From NCBI RefSeq assembly GCF_012952065.1, contig NZ_JABCJJ010000004.1:1-64000 (forward strand): 64,000 bases of DNA, written 5' to 3'. Below, piece after piece: positions 1-8,832 of this stretch. Numbering within the stretch: the first letter of the stretch is position 1; each line of letters opens with the position of its first letter. The DNA comes from Cellulomonas fimi. Lineage in GTDB: Bacteria > Actinomycetota > Actinomycetes > Actinomycetales > Cellulomonadaceae. Made by a program: the position numbers and the translations under genes. The notes beneath the pieces were generated by a model. The model was not told the DNA's origin and ran no database searches. It saw nothing but the letters and a program-made list of their open reading frames with translations.

Positions 1-2
1 CG

Positions 3-86
3 GACAAGACCAAGCAGCGCGCCCTGACCCAACTCCGCCAGCTCGGCTACGACGTCACCCTCAACCCACTACCCGCCACCGGCTGA
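3..86 (+). CDS. C-terminal tail of an unidentified gene, possibly an IS transposase (partial)
   Basis: A reading frame open from the window edge ends at TGA 84-86 and gives 27 residues ending in LGYDVTLNPLPATG. The codons include CAA, CCA and CTA, which are rare in the rest of this high-GC window. The compact basic stretch followed by a 'LGYxVTL' ending recalls the tails of several actinobacterial insertion-sequence transposases, but too little is visible to assign a family. The frame could also belong to another imported gene. The terminator-like hairpin at 157-188 separates it from the next gene. Confidence 0.4.
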   Translation, partial: DKTKQRALTQLRQLGYDVTLNPLPATG

Positions 87-156
87 CGCCCGTAGCGCCC
101 GTGGCCTGGCAGCCATCTTCATGTCAGCCGCTGATCGCACCTTCCGGTGCGCTCGC

Positions 157-188
157 AGGGCCCGGTCGCCTCGCGGTGGCCGGGCCCT
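157..188. terminator. Hairpin terminator between convergent genes
   Basis: An 11-bp stem (157-167 with 178-188, one G-T wobble; left arm AGGGCCCGGTC) encloses a 10-nt loop. It lies just past the stop of the TusA-like gene and could serve the partial gene on the left as well. There is no long T tract, as is usual in high-GC actinobacteria. Confidence 0.6.
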
Positions 189-197
189 CGTGCGTCC

Positions 198-464
198 TCA
201 GGAACCTGTCCGCACGGTGATGCGCCAGGTGCCGTCGTCCTCGAGGCACGCGACGACGGCGTGTCCGCGCAGCCGGGCCCACGCCGGGACGTCGTGACGG
301 GCAGCCGGGTCCGTCGCCAGCACGGTGAGCAGGGTGCCGTCGGGCGCGCCCCGCGCGGCGCGGGCGAGCTCGACGACCGGCAGCGGGCAGCGGAGCCCGC
401 GCGCGTCCACGACGAGGGGATCCCCGCAGGTGCCGGCCGCCGTCACGGGCCCAGCCCCGGTCAC
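198..464 (-). CDS. TusA/SirA-family sulfur carrier protein
   Basis: This is an 88-residue TusA-like protein. The family carries persulfide sulfur on a conserved Cys in a CPxP motif, passing it from a cysteine desulfurase to acceptors in tRNA thiolation or cofactor pathways. The motif is present as C26-P-L-P29 after the typical 'DxRGLRC' lead-in. A GTG start at 464 overlaps the stop of the upstream desulfurase-like gene (GTGA), so the two are translationally coupled and probably act together. The protein has no lysine, like its partner. The acceptor is unknown; proximity to ctaC suggests, but does not prove, a role near cytochrome oxidase assembly. Confidence 0.85.
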   Translation of the reverse strand: MTGAGPVTAAGTCGDPLVVDARGLRCPLPVVELARAARGAPDGTLLTVLATDPAARHDVPAWARLRGHAVVACLEDDGTWRITVRTGS

Positions 465-1693
465 AGGCCGTGCACCCCCAGGAGGTCCCGGACCCGGGCG
501 ACCGCCTGCGGGAGGGCGGCGAGGAACCGTTCGACGTCGGCCTCGGCCACGTCGGCGGGAAGCGCGAGCCGGACGTTGCCGTGGGTCAGCGCTCCCATCG
601 CCGCCAGCACGTGGCTCGGCTCGAGCGCGCTCGACGTGCAGGCCGAGCCCGAGCCGATCGCGAAGCCCAGGCGGTCGAGCTCCGTCACGAGCGCCTCCCC
701 GTCGACGTAGAGGCACGAGAAGGTCACGACGTGGGGCAGCCTGCCGGACGGGTCGCCGACGACCTCCACGTCGGGGACCGTCGCCGCCACCGTGGTCCGC
801 ACGCGGTCGACGAGCCCGCGGCGGCGCGCGTCCGTCTCCGCCCGCCGCGCCGCGGCCCGCTCGAGGGCGACCGCCGCGGCCAGGGCCGCCGGCACGCTCA
901 CGCCGCCCGGGAACCAGTCGTCCTCGTCCTCGGGCCAGTCGGGCATCCAGCGCACCTGCGGACGGACGACGAGGACGCCGACGCCGGCCGGTGCGCCCCA
1001 GTCCGGCGGGTCGAGTGCCAGGAGGTCCCAGGCGGCGTCGATCGGGACGTGCCCTGCGCTCGCGCCCGCGTCGACGAGCAGAGGGACCCCCGCGGCGCGG
1101 GCGGCCTCGTGCACGCGTGCGACGGGTTGCACGGTGCCCACCTCGCCGTTGGCGTGCTGGAGCGCGGCAAGTGCGACGCCCGGTGCGGCGAGGGCCGCAG
1201 CCATCGCCTCGCCGTCGACCCGGCCGACCGCGTCGACCGGCACGGTCACGCGGCGACCCCGGTCGGCCGTCCACGGCTGGGCGACCGCGTAGTCCGCGGC
1301 ATGGAGGACCGCGGCCCGCTCGACCGCAGACACGACGACGTCGCGACCGACCCGACGTCGGCCCCGGGCGACGGCGCGCACGGCGGCGTGCAGCGCGGTG
1401 GTGTGGTGAGCTGACAGCCGCACGTCGGCGGTCCGCGCCCCGGCCTGCGCCGCGATCGCCTCGCGCGCGCCGTCGAGGAGGGCACGCGCCCGCCGACCCT
1501 CTGCGTGCAGGCGCCGGGGATCCGCCCAGCCCAGGTCGAGCGCCTCCAGGAGAGCCGTACGTGCCGCGGGGTCCACGGGCGCCCGCCCGCCGGCGTCGAG
1601 CACCACGCGTGTCGGCGTGGTGTGCGTCGGCGTGGCGCGCGTCACAGGGGCGTTCTCCAGGATGCCTGGGTGCGCCGCGTCGTCGCTGGTCAC
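461..1693 (-). CDS. Cysteine-desulfurase-like protein lacking the PLP lysine (putative pseudoenzyme)
   Basis: This 410-residue protein has the class V aminotransferase (NifS/IscS) fold. Active desulfurases bind PLP through a Lys in an 'SxHK..GPKGVG' loop and form a persulfide on a mobile Cys. The persulfide region is kept (GSGSACTSSALEPSHVL, C352), as are 'HANGEVGT' and the PLP-nitrogen Asp (D208). The Lys position is D231 in a gapless alignment (LDPPDWGAPAGVG), the stacking His is R126 and the Gln after the Asp is A211. No lysine occurs anywhere in the protein. The GTG start at 1693 is chosen because a TAGCGT -10 hexamer lies 7 nt upstream (leaderless). It overlaps the TusA-like gene by 4 bp and is divergent from ctaC. 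Desulfurase activity is doubtful; a sulfur-transfer or scaffold role is inference. Confidence 0.85.
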   Translation of the reverse strand: MTSDDAAHPGILENAPVTRATPTHTTPTRVVLDAGGRAPVDPAARTALLEALDLGWADPRRLHAEGRRARALLDGAREAIAAQAGARTADVRLSAHHTTALHAAVRAVARGRRRVGRDVVVSAVERAAVLHAADYAVAQPWTADRGRRVTVPVDAVGRVDGEAMAAALAAPGVALAALQHANGEVGTVQPVARVHEAARAAGVPLLVDAGASAGHVPIDAAWDLLALDPPDWGAPAGVGVLVVRPQVRWMPDWPEDEDDWFPGGVSVPAALAAAVALERAAARRAETDARRRGLVDRVRTTVAATVPDVEVVGDPSGRLPHVVTFSCLYVDGEALVTELDRLGFAIGSGSACTSSALEPSHVLAAMGALTHGNVRLALPADVAEADVERFLAALPQAVARVRDLLGVHGL

Positions 1694-1700
1694 GTGGCCC

Positions 1701-1706
1701 ACGCTA
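1701..1706 (-). promoter_or_regulatory. -10 hexamer of the desulfurase-like/TusA operon (leaderless)
   Basis: TAGCGT on the minus strand lies 7 nt before the GTG at 1693, so transcription should start at or next to the start codon. No convincing -35 box or Shine-Dalgarno sequence is visible. Confidence 0.55.
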
Positions 1707-1798
1707 GTGCGACGAGCGACGCCCGGGAGCGCCGCACGCATTCTGACACGGCGTCGCCAACACGGCCGGCCCACGTCCCCGGCGCGCGTCCGGCGCGC

Positions 1799-1804
1799 TA
1801 GGCT
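1799..1804 (+). promoter_or_regulatory. Candidate -10 hexamer for ctaCDF
   Basis: TAGGCT lies in the divergent intergenic region. If used, it gives ctaC a leader of about 80 nt, with an AAAGGG Shine-Dalgarno just before the TTG start. No clear -35 box is seen, so this is a candidate only. Confidence 0.35.
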
Positions 1805-1889
1805 GCTCGGGTCGAGGACGAAGGTCCCGGACCAGCGACGCCGTCTCACGCGGTACGCGCTGGGCGACGTGACGTGAAAGGGCCGCACC

Positions 1890-2768
1890 TTGCACTCGGA
1901 ACTTCCCAGCCGGAATCGGCGACCGGCTCTGAAGGTGGCCGCCGTGGTTGCCCTCGTCGCTCTCGTCTCGGGCTGCTCGGCCGAGGCGCAGCGCGGCTAC
2001 CTCCCCGGGTACGAGGACGGCGAGGTCACCAACATGACCGAGCGGATCACGAGCCTGTGGGTCGGCTCGTGGATCGCCGCGCTGCTCGTGGGGCTGATCA
2101 CCTGGGGACTGATCCTGTGGTGCGTCGCGGTCTACAGGAAGCGCAAGGACGACGAGACGCTGCCGGTCCAGCTCCGCTACCACGTGCCGCTCGAGATCAT
2201 GTACGTGATCCTGCCGATCCTCATGATCGGCGTCCTGTACTACTACACGGCGCGCGACATGTCGGCGATCCTCGACCGGAGCGAGGAGCCGGACATCACC
2301 GTTCAGGTGATCGGCAAGCAGTGGAGCTGGGACTTCAACTACGTGGACGAGGACGTCTACGAGACGGGCGTCCAGGCGCAGGACGTGGGAGAACCCGGGA
2401 GCCTCGAGCGCGTCCCGACGCTCTACCTGCCCGTCGGCGAGCGCGTCGAGTTCGTCCTGGACTCACGGGACGTCATCCACTCGTTCTGGGTCCCTGCGTT
2501 CCTCTACAAGCTCGACATGATCCCGTACAAGACGAACTACTTCCAGATCGTCCCGGAGCGGGAGGGCGTCTACGTGGGCAAGTGCGCGGAGCTCTGCGGC
2601 GAGGAGCACTCGTCGATGCTCTTCAACGTGGCGGTCGTGTCGCGGGAGGATTTCGACGCGCAGATGGACCAGCTCCGGGACAAGGGGCAGACCGGTCAGC
2701 TCGGCATGGAGTACAGCCGCGAACAGGATCTGCGGACCGCATCCGGTTCGCGGGGGGATGAGAACTGA
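1890..2768 (+). CDS. ctaC: Cytochrome c oxidase subunit II (aa3 type), lipoprotein
   Basis: Subunit II accepts electrons from cytochrome c at its binuclear CuA centre and passes them to subunit I. The 292-residue protein has a lipoprotein signal (LVSGC, lipid Cys29), two transmembrane helices (about 56-82 and 100-120) and an external cupredoxin domain. CuA ligands are visible: H197 (VIHSFW), C232, E234, C236, H240 and M243 ([12 protein letters not shown]). The start is TTG at 1890: it alone gives the lipoprotein signal in frame and follows an AAAGGG motif. A nearby GTG at 1874 is out of frame. The stop overlaps the ctaD start by one base (TGATG). In actinobacteria this subunit docks to di-haem QcrC. 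Confidence 0.97.
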   Translation: MHSELPSRNRRPALKVAAVVALVALVSGCSAEAQRGYLPGYEDGEVTNMTERITSLWVGSWIAALLVGLITWGLILWCVAVYRKRKDDETLPVQLRYHVPLEIMYVILPILMIGVLYYYTARDMSAILDRSEEPDITVQVIGKQWSWDFNYVDEDVYETGVQAQDVGEPGSLERVPTLYLPVGERVEFVLDSRDVIHSFWVPAFLYKLDMIPYKTNYFQIVPEREGVYVGKCAELCGEEHSSMLFNVAVVSREDFDAQMDQLRDKGQTGQLGMEYSREQDLRTASGSRGDEN

Positions 2769-4597
2769 TGGCCGCCGTCCAGCACGACGTGATCCCGGGC
2801 CTCGCGCCGCAGCGCCAGACGCTGGGCCGCACCGTCATCAAGTGGGTCACGTCGACCGATCACAAGACGATCGGGTACATGTACCTGATCACGTCGTTCA
2901 TCTTCTTCGCCATCGGCGGAGTGATGGCGCTGATCATCCGGGCGGAGCTCTTCGCGCCGGGGATCCAGATCGTGCAGAGCAAGGAGCAGTACAACCAGCT
3001 GTTCACGATGCACGGCACGATCATGCTGCTGCTCTTCGCCACCCCGTTGTTCGTCGGGTTCGGCAATGTGATCATGCCGCTGCAGATCGGTGCTCCCGAC
3101 GTCGCGTTCCCGCGGCTCAACATGCTCGCGTACTGGCTCTACCTGTTCGGCGGGATCATCGCGACCGCGGGCTTCTTCACGCCCCAGGGTGCCGCGTCCT
3201 TCGGCTGGTTCGCCTACGCACCCTTGTCGAACACCACGTTCTCGCCGGGGCTCGGCGGAGACCTCTGGGTGTTCGGCCTGGCGATGACCGGGTTCGGGAC
3301 CATCCTCGCTGCGGTCAACTTCATCACGACGGTCATCACGATGCGCGCCCCGGGCATGACGATGTTCCGGATGCCCATCTTCACCTGGAACATCCTGGTG
3401 ACCAGCCTGCTGGTGCTCATGGCGTTCCCGACCCTGGCTTCGGCGCTCTTCGCGCTCGGCTCGGACCGCCGGCTCGGATCGCAGGTCTTCAACCCCGAGA
3501 ACGGTGGAGCGATCCTCTGGCAGCACCTGTTCTGGTTCTTCGGTCATCCTGAGGTGTACATCATCGCGCTGCCGTTCTTCGGCATCGTCTCCGAGATCTT
3601 CCCGGTGTTCAGTCGGAAGCCGGTCTTCGGGTACAAGGGCCTCATCTACGCGACGATCGCCATCGCGGCCCTCTCCGTGACGGTCTGGGCGCACCACATG
3701 TACGCGACCGGCGCCGTGCTGCTCCCGTTCTTCGCGCTCATGACGATGCTGATCGCCGTGCCGACCGGGGTGAAGTTCTTCAACTGGATCGGCACGATGT
3801 GGCGCGGGAAGCTCACGTTCGAGACGCCGATGCTCTGGTCGCTCGGCTTCCTCGTCACGTTCCTCTTCGGTGGGCTGACCGGTATCATCCTCGCGAGCCC
3901 CCCGCTCGACTTCCAGGTGACGGACACGTACTTCGTGGTGGCGCACTTCCACTACGTCGTGTTCGGCACGGTCGTGTTCGCGATGTTCGCCGGCTTCTAC
4001 TTCTGGTGGCCCAAGTTCACCGGTCGCATGCTCGACGAGCGCCTGGGCAAGATCCATTTCTGGACGCTGTTCCTCGGCTTCCACGCGACCTTCCTCATCC
4101 AGCACTGGCTCGGCGTCATCGGCATGCCGCGGCGCTATGCGGACTACTCGCCCGACGACGGCTTCACCTGGATGAACCAGCTGTCGACCGTCGGGTCGGT
4201 GCTGCTTGCCGCGTCCACCCTGCCGTTCCTCTGGAACGTCTACGTGACGTGGCGCAAGGGCGAGATCGTGACCGTGGACGACCCGTGGGGCTACGGAGCG
4301 TCGCTCGAGTGGGCCACGAGCTGCCCGCCGCCGCGGCACAACTTCACGTCGCTCCCGCGCATCCGGTCCGAGCGTCCCGCCTTCGACCTGCACCACCCCG
4401 AGGTCGCCGCGATGGACTACGCCGAGCCGGATCCTGGATTCCTCGACTGGGAGTCCGAGCATCAGGGTCAGGCGGCCCAGGCTCGCCAGCGCATGGCCGA
4501 CGGGACGGGGAAGCCCGAGCAGTCGTCCGCGACCATCGTCGACGACCGGCCGCGGCCGGGTGGTGGCGGGGACACGACCGAGGGGGAGACGCGATGA
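2768..4597 (+). CDS. ctaD: Cytochrome c oxidase subunit I (aa3 type)
   Basis: Subunit I holds low-spin haem a and the haem a3-CuB centre that reduces oxygen to water and pumps protons. The 609-residue polytopic membrane protein shows haem a ligand H82 (MHGT), CuB ligand H260 cross-linked to Y264 (GHPEVY), CuB ligands H309-H310 (WAHHMY), and H393/H395 for haem a3 and haem a (VAHFHYV). K336 lies in the K-channel segment (PTGVKFF). It is the second gene of ctaCDF, overlapping ctaC by 1 bp and ctaF by 4 bp. Subunit III (ctaE) is encoded separately on the other strand with the bcc genes, the usual actinobacterial arrangement. Confidence 0.98.
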   Translation: MAAVQHDVIPGLAPQRQTLGRTVIKWVTSTDHKTIGYMYLITSFIFFAIGGVMALIIRAELFAPGIQIVQSKEQYNQLFTMHGTIMLLLFATPLFVGFGNVIMPLQIGAPDVAFPRLNMLAYWLYLFGGIIATAGFFTPQGAASFGWFAYAPLSNTTFSPGLGGDLWVFGLAMTGFGTILAAVNFITTVITMRAPGMTMFRMPIFTWNILVTSLLVLMAFPTLASALFALGSDRRLGSQVFNPENGGAILWQHLFWFFGHPEVYIIALPFFGIVSEIFPVFSRKPVFGYKGLIYATIAIAALSVTVWAHHMYATGAVLLPFFALMTMLIAVPTGVKFFNWIGTMWRGKLTFETPMLWSLGFLVTFLFGGLTGIILASPPLDFQVTDTYFVVAHFHYVVFGTVVFAMFAGFYFWWPKFTGRMLDERLGKIHFWTLFLGFHATFLIQHWLGVIGMPRRYADYSPDDGFTWMNQLSTVGSVLLAASTLPFLWNVYVTWRKGEIVTVDDPWGYGASLEWATSCPPPRHNFTSLPRIRSERPAFDLHHPEVAAMDYAEPDPGFLDWESEHQGQAAQARQRMADGTGKPEQSSATIVDDRPRPGGGGDTTEGETR

Positions 4598-4992
4598 AGG
4601 TCGAGACCAGGCTCTTCATGCTGTTCGTCCCGTTCTTCCTCCTGTGCACCGTCGTGTACGCGCTCTGGAGCGACTGGGAGCCGGTGGGTACTGCTGCTCT
4701 TCTCCTGCTCGCGGGGCTCACGGCGATGATCGGCGTCTACCTGAACCTGCTGTCGCGCCGGATCGACGCGCGTCCGGAGGACGACCCCTCGGGCGAGATC
4801 GAGGCGGGCGCGGGCGACCAGGGCGTCTTCAGCCCGTGGAGCTGGTGGCCGCTGGTCATCGGTGCCGCGGCGGGGATCGTCTTCCTCGGGATGGCGGTCA
4901 GCTGGTGGCTCATGGCGGTGGGGTTCGTTGCCGGGATCATCGGGCTCATCGGCTGGGTCTTCGAGTTCTCCCGCGGGCAGCACGCCCACTAG
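4594..4992 (+). CDS. ctaF: Cytochrome c oxidase subunit IV, actinobacterial type
   Basis: This 132-residue membrane protein has four predicted transmembrane helices in two pairs (about 7-25, 33-50, 84-104 and 106-125), separated by an acidic loop. It matches the actinobacterial oxidase subunit IV (CtaF) that completes the aa3 complex. Its ATG at 4594 overlaps the ctaD stop (ATGA), giving translational coupling. A strong terminator hairpin follows at 5054-5084. CtaF binds no cofactor, and nothing beyond complex stability is claimed. Confidence 0.93.
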   Translation: MKVETRLFMLFVPFFLLCTVVYALWSDWEPVGTAALLLLAGLTAMIGVYLNLLSRRIDARPEDDPSGEIEAGAGDQGVFSPWSWWPLVIGAAAGIVFLGMAVSWWLMAVGFVAGIIGLIGWVFEFSRGQHAH

Positions 4993-5053
4993 GCCGTCTC
5001 GACGAGGGGCGGCCGCGGCGGCAGGCGCGCGCGGCGAGCGCACAACAGTGGCC

Positions 5054-5084
5054 GAGCGCCGGTGACCGACGGTCACCGGCGCTC
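5054..5084 (+). terminator. Terminator of ctaCDF
   Basis: A perfect 14-bp inverted repeat (GAGCGCCGGTGACC, 5054-5067 with 5071-5084) has a 3-nt loop and lies 62 nt past the ctaF stop. There is no T tract. Confidence 0.8.
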
Positions 5085-5221
5085 AGCCGTTGGTGCAGGG
5101 CTCGACTGGCGAGAGCGGCCCCGTCCGTCCGTCGTCGCCCCAGCCGGGCGAAGACCGTCGTCGCGCGAGACGCCGTGCGACGGTGAGGACCGCGGGTGCG
5201 GCCCGGGAAGGCCTGAAGCGC

Positions 5222-5259
5222 GCGGGCGCCTGCGGGACGGAGATCCTGCAGGCACCCGC
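5222..5259 (-). terminator. Terminator of the superoxide dismutase gene
   Basis: A 12-bp stem (5222-5233 with 5248-5259, one G-T pair) lies 11 nt past the sodA stop on the minus strand. The stretch 4993-5269 holds only this hairpin and the ctaF terminator. Confidence 0.7.
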
Positions 5260-5269
5260 ACCTGGACGC

Positions 5270-5896
5270 TCAGATGCCGACGATGAGGCCCACCGTCTGG
5301 GTACGGGCACGGGTGAAGCGCTCAGTCGCGTCCGCCCAGTTCACGATGTTCCACCATGCCTTGACGTAGTCCGCCTTGACGTTGACGTAGTCGAGGTAGA
5401 AGGCGTGCTCCCACATGTCGAGCGTGACGACCGGGACGAGGCCGAGCGCGATGTTGCTCTGCTGGTCGTACAGCTGCACGACGATCAGCTTCTGGCCGAT
5501 CGAGTCCCAGGCGAGGATCGACCAGCCAGAACCCTGGATGCCGAGCGCGCTCGCCGTGAACTGCTTCTGGAAGCCGTCGAACGAGCCGAAGTGCTCGTCG
5601 ATCGCGGCAGCGAGCTCGCCGGTGGGCTTGTCGCCGCCGTCGGGGGACAGGTTCTTCCAGAACACGGAGTGGTTGACGTGGCCGCCGAGGTTGAACGCGA
5701 GGTTCTTCTCCAGCAGGTTGATCGCGTCAAGGGAGCCGGTCTCCCGCGCCTCGGCCGTCTTCTCGAGCGCCGTGTTGGCGCCGGCCACGTAGGCGGCGTG
5801 GTGCTTGTCATGGTGCAGCTCCATGATTCGCCCCGAGATGTGCGGCTCGAGCGCCGCGTAGTCGTAGGGCAGATCCGGGAGTGTGTAGTCAGCCAT
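5270..5896 (-). CDS. sodA: Superoxide dismutase, Mn/Fe family
   Basis: It converts superoxide to oxygen and hydrogen peroxide in the cytoplasm. The 208-residue protein has the family's four metal ligands: H28 (LHHDKHH), H76 (NHSVFW), D160 and H164 ([11 protein letters not shown]). The sequence is close to mycobacterial SodA, but the residue corresponding to M. tuberculosis H145 is Q145 (YDQQSN), the residue associated with manganese-type enzymes. Manganese preference is therefore inferred, not shown. No signal peptide is present. It is a monocistronic gene between the oxidase and bcc operons, with a terminator downstream (5222-5259) and another in its upstream region (5958-5991) that ends qcrB. 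Confidence 0.96.
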   Translation of the reverse strand: MADYTLPDLPYDYAALEPHISGRIMELHHDKHHAAYVAGANTALEKTAEARETGSLDAINLLEKNLAFNLGGHVNHSVFWKNLSPDGGDKPTGELAAAIDEHFGSFDGFQKQFTASALGIQGSGWSILAWDSIGQKLIVVQLYDQQSNIALGLVPVVTLDMWEHAFYLDYVNVKADYVKAWWNIVNWADATERFTRARTQTVGLIVGI

Positions 5897-5957
5897 GGAT
5901 AACCAAGCCTCTCTCCTGCGTCGGGCCGCAGCACGCTGCGGCGTCGTCCTCCAGATG

Positions 5958-5991
5958 CCGCAGGCGCCGCTCGGACGAGCGGCGCCTGCGG
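5958..5991 (-). terminator. Terminator of ctaE-qcrCAB
   Basis: A perfect 15-bp stem (5958-5972 with 5977-5991; left arm CCGCAGGCGCCGCTC) with a 4-nt loop lies 31 nt beyond the qcrB stop on the minus strand, upstream of sodA. Confidence 0.8.
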
Positions 5992-6022
5992 ACGCTTCTA
6001 CCCACTGAACCGCTGCACGGTC

Positions 6023-7807
6023 TCAGTGATTCCGTGCGTCAGCACCGGGACCCTGCTGAGGCGTCTCGGGCTCAGCCAGTCGCCGTCCTCCACCGGCAGC
6101 GGTCACGGTCGGGACGCCGTCGGTGCCGGCCTGATCGAGCTCCGGCACGTTCGCCCCTCCGTGCGTCTGGTGGACGCTGCCGAGCGCGTCGTGCTCGCCG
6201 TGCGAGTGCGCCGCGGCCAGCTCCGCGGGGGTGACCGGCTCGACCCGATCCTCGAAGAAGATCCGGGACAGGCGCTGCCGCAGGACGTCCTTTCGGTAGC
6301 CCTTGCGACGCACGCCGCGCGAGTCCTCCGCCGGCTCGATCTCGAGCGGGCGATTCGGCTCCTGGCTGACCCGCAGCCACCGCTCCTGGTCGTCCAGCGG
6401 ACGGTGGACCTCGATGTACTCGCCGTGCGCGAACCGCACGATGCGGCCTGTCTCGTGACCGTGGAGCACCAGCTCGCGGTCCTTGCGCTGGAGGCCGAGG
6501 CAGATGCGCTTCGTGATCCAGAAGGCGAGCACCGGGGCAACGAAGAACAGGACCCGGAACGTCCAGGTGATGTCGTTGATCGACAGGTCGAACTGGGTCG
6601 CGATAAGGTCGTTGGAGCCGGCCAGCACCAGAATGAAGAACGCCGTGAGGATCGCGACGCCGGTGGCGGTCCGGAACGGCACGTTGCGTGGGCGGTCCAG
6701 GACGTGGTGCTCGCGCTTGTCGCCGGTTACGAACTGCTCGATGAACGGGTAGGCCGCGAGTGCGGTGAAGAGGATCCCCGGGACCACGACAGCCGGGATG
6801 AGCACGTTGAGGGACAGGGTGTAGCCGCCGATGACCCACTCGGTGCCCTGACCCGGCATGAGGCGCAGCGAGCCCTCGAGGAAAAGCATGTACCAGTCCG
6901 GCTGGGCCCCGGCGCCGACGGGCGACGGGTCGTAGGGTCCGTAGTTCCAGACGGGGTTGATGGTCATGGTCGCCGCCATGAGCGCGATGACCCCGAAGAC
7001 GATGAAGAAGAAGCCACCTGCCTTGGCGACGTAGATCGGGAAGAGCGGGAACCCGACGACGTTCGTGTTCGTGCGGCCGCCACCCGGGTACTGCGTGTGC
7101 TTCTGGAGGAACACCAGGAACAGGTGGAGCCCGACGAGCGCCAGGATGATCGCGGGGACCAGCAGCACATGGACGATGAAGAGCCGGGGGATCAGGTCCT
7201 GGCCCGGGAACTCGCCACCGAAGATGAAGTACGACAGGTACGACCCGATGATCGGGATCGACCGGACGACACCGTCGGTGATGCGCAGGCCGTTCCCGGA
7301 GAGCACGTCGTCCGGGAGGGAGTAGCCCGAGAAGCCTGCGGCAAGGCCGAGGATCATCAGCGTGAAGCCGATGAGCCAGTTGAGCTCACGCGGCTTGCGG
7401 AACGCGCCCGTGAAGAACACGCGCATCATGTGCGTGACGATCGACGCCATGAACAGCAGTGCGGCCCAGTGGTGGATCTGACGCATCAGTAGCCCGCCAC
7501 GGACCTCGAACGACAGCCGGAGCGTGGAGGCGAACGCCTCCGACATCTCGACACCGTTCATCGCAGCCCAGGGACCCTCGTAGTCGGTCTCCGCCATGCT
7601 CGGGACGAAGAACAGCGTGAGGAAGACCCCCGAGATCAGGATCACGATGAACGAGTAGAGCGCGATCTCGCCCAGCAGGAACGACCAGTGGTCCGGGAAG
7701 ATCTTGCGCGAGAGCCCCTTGACCGCCGCGCCGAGGCCGGTCCGCTGGTCGAGGTAGTCAGCGGTCCCGCCGGCCGCCTTCGCGGCAGGGGATGTGGTGG
7801 TCGTCAT
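6023..7807 (-). CDS. qcrB: Menaquinol-cytochrome c reductase cytochrome b subunit
   Basis: QcrB is the menaquinol-oxidising cytochrome b of the bcc complex. The 594-residue protein carries the two b-haem ligand pairs H112/H126 (QIHHWAALL..THMMR) and H213/H228 (VHVLL..LHLF), with 14- and 15-residue spacing. The Qo motif reads PDWY, as in other actinobacteria. About eight transmembrane helices are followed by a long C-terminal cytoplasmic extension typical of this phylum. The ATG at 7807 overlaps the qcrA stop (ATGA). It is the last gene of ctaE-qcrC-qcrA-qcrB, followed by a strong terminator. Mycobacterial QcrB is a known drug target. Confidence 0.97.
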   Translation of the reverse strand: MTTTTSPAAKAAGGTADYLDQRTGLGAAVKGLSRKIFPDHWSFLLGEIALYSFIVILISGVFLTLFFVPSMAETDYEGPWAAMNGVEMSEAFASTLRLSFEVRGGLLMRQIHHWAALLFMASIVTHMMRVFFTGAFRKPRELNWLIGFTLMILGLAAGFSGYSLPDDVLSGNGLRITDGVVRSIPIIGSYLSYFIFGGEFPGQDLIPRLFIVHVLLVPAIILALVGLHLFLVFLQKHTQYPGGGRTNTNVVGFPLFPIYVAKAGGFFFIVFGVIALMAATMTINPVWNYGPYDPSPVGAGAQPDWYMLFLEGSLRLMPGQGTEWVIGGYTLSLNVLIPAVVVPGILFTALAAYPFIEQFVTGDKREHHVLDRPRNVPFRTATGVAILTAFFILVLAGSNDLIATQFDLSINDITWTFRVLFFVAPVLAFWITKRICLGLQRKDRELVLHGHETGRIVRFAHGEYIEVHRPLDDQERWLRVSQEPNRPLEIEPAEDSRGVRRKGYRKDVLRQRLSRIFFEDRVEPVTPAELAAAHSHGEHDALGSVHQTHGGANVPELDQAGTDGVPTVTAAGGGRRLAEPETPQQGPGADARNH

Positions 7808-8832
7808 CGCAGACGCTCCCAGTAGCTCGGGCCGATCGGTTCGGTGAAGTCGCTCTGCGCGACCAGGTAGCCCTCGTCGTCCACCTCGATCGGCAGCTGC
7901 GGCAGAGGCCGGTTGGCGGGGCCGAAGACGACCTTGGCGCCGTCGGCGACGTCGAACGTCGACTGGTGGCACGGGCAGAGCAGGTGATGCGTCTGCTGCT
8001 CGTAGAGGGAGACCGGGCACCCGACGTGGGTGCAGATCTTCGAGTAGGCGACGATGCCCTCGTAGGACCAGCCCTTGCGGTCCTCCGCCTCCTTGAGGTC
8101 GCGCGGGTCGAGCCGCACGAGCAGGACGACGGCCTTCGCCTTCTCGTCGAGGGGGTGCTCGGCCTCGCTGAGGTTCTCAGGGATGACGTGCACGACCGAG
8201 CCGATCGTGACGTCGGCGGCGCGGATGGGCCGACCCGAGGGGTCGATCGCGAGCCGGGTGCCCTTGCGCCACATCGTGCTCTTGAACTTCGAGACGTCCC
8301 AGTCCTCGCCGACCTCCCCGATGAGGGGTACGGCGACCGACAGAGGGGCGAGCGCGAGCGCCGAGACCATGGCGCCCTTGAGGACGCCACGGCGACCGAT
8401 GCTGGAGTCCTCCGTGCCCTCACGGAGCATCTCCACGGCAGCCGTACGGGTGGTGTCCGAGCTGCGCAGCTCGTGGCGGTCCTCCGCCTTCTCGTGCGCG
8501 TTCATGAGCGACTTCGCCCAGTGCACGGCAGCGATGCCGATGGCGAACATCGCGAGGAAGAGCCCGAGCCCGAGCAGTAGGTTCGACAGACGCATGCTCG
8601 CGACCGTCTCGCCCGGCGGCACCGTGAAGTACGCGACGAGGAACCCGATGGTGCCCAGCACCGACAGGCCGAAGAGCAGGGTGACCTGCCGCTCGGCACG
8701 CTTCTCGGCCGCAGGGTGAAGGTCGGACTGCCGGTCGCGGTGGTGCGGGATGCCTGGGTCCGTGAAGACGGCCGGGACGCCGTCGGTGGCTCCGGTGACC
8801 GTCACGTCGGTCGGGTGGTTGTGCGTGCTCAC
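7804..8832 (-). CDS. qcrA: Rieske iron-sulfur subunit of the bcc complex
   Basis: QcrA accepts electrons from menaquinol at the Qo site through a [2Fe-2S] cluster and passes them to QcrC. The 342-residue protein has the extended actinobacterial form: two N-terminal transmembrane helices (about 51-70 and 84-104), a cytoplasmic linker, a twin-arginine motif (GRRGVLKG, about 146-153) before the third helix, and the Rieske domain. Cluster ligands are C267/H269 (CTHVGC) and C286/H289 (CPCH), with the disulfide partners C272 and C288. The GTG start at 8832 overlaps the qcrC stop (GTGA), and its own stop overlaps the qcrB start. Confidence 0.97.
   Translation of the reverse strand: MSTHNHPTDVTVTGATDGVPAVFTDPGIPHHRDRQSDLHPAAEKRAERQVTLLFGLSVLGTIGFLVAYFTVPPGETVASMRLSNLLLGLGLFLAMFAIGIAAVHWAKSLMNAHEKAEDRHELRSSDTTRTAAVEMLREGTEDSSIGRRGVLKGAMVSALALAPLSVAVPLIGEVGEDWDVSKFKSTMWRKGTRLAIDPSGRPIRAADVTIGSVVHVIPENLSEAEHPLDEKAKAVVLLVRLDPRDLKEAEDRKGWSYEGIVAYSKICTHVGCPVSLYEQQTHHLLCPCHQSTFDVADGAKVVFGPANRPLPQLPIEVDDEGYLVAQSDFTEPIGPSYWERLR

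Noticed and set aside
1874-1876. GTG as the ctaC start
   Set aside because: Out of frame with the lipoprotein signal; TTG 1890 is in frame and correctly spaced from AAAGGG.
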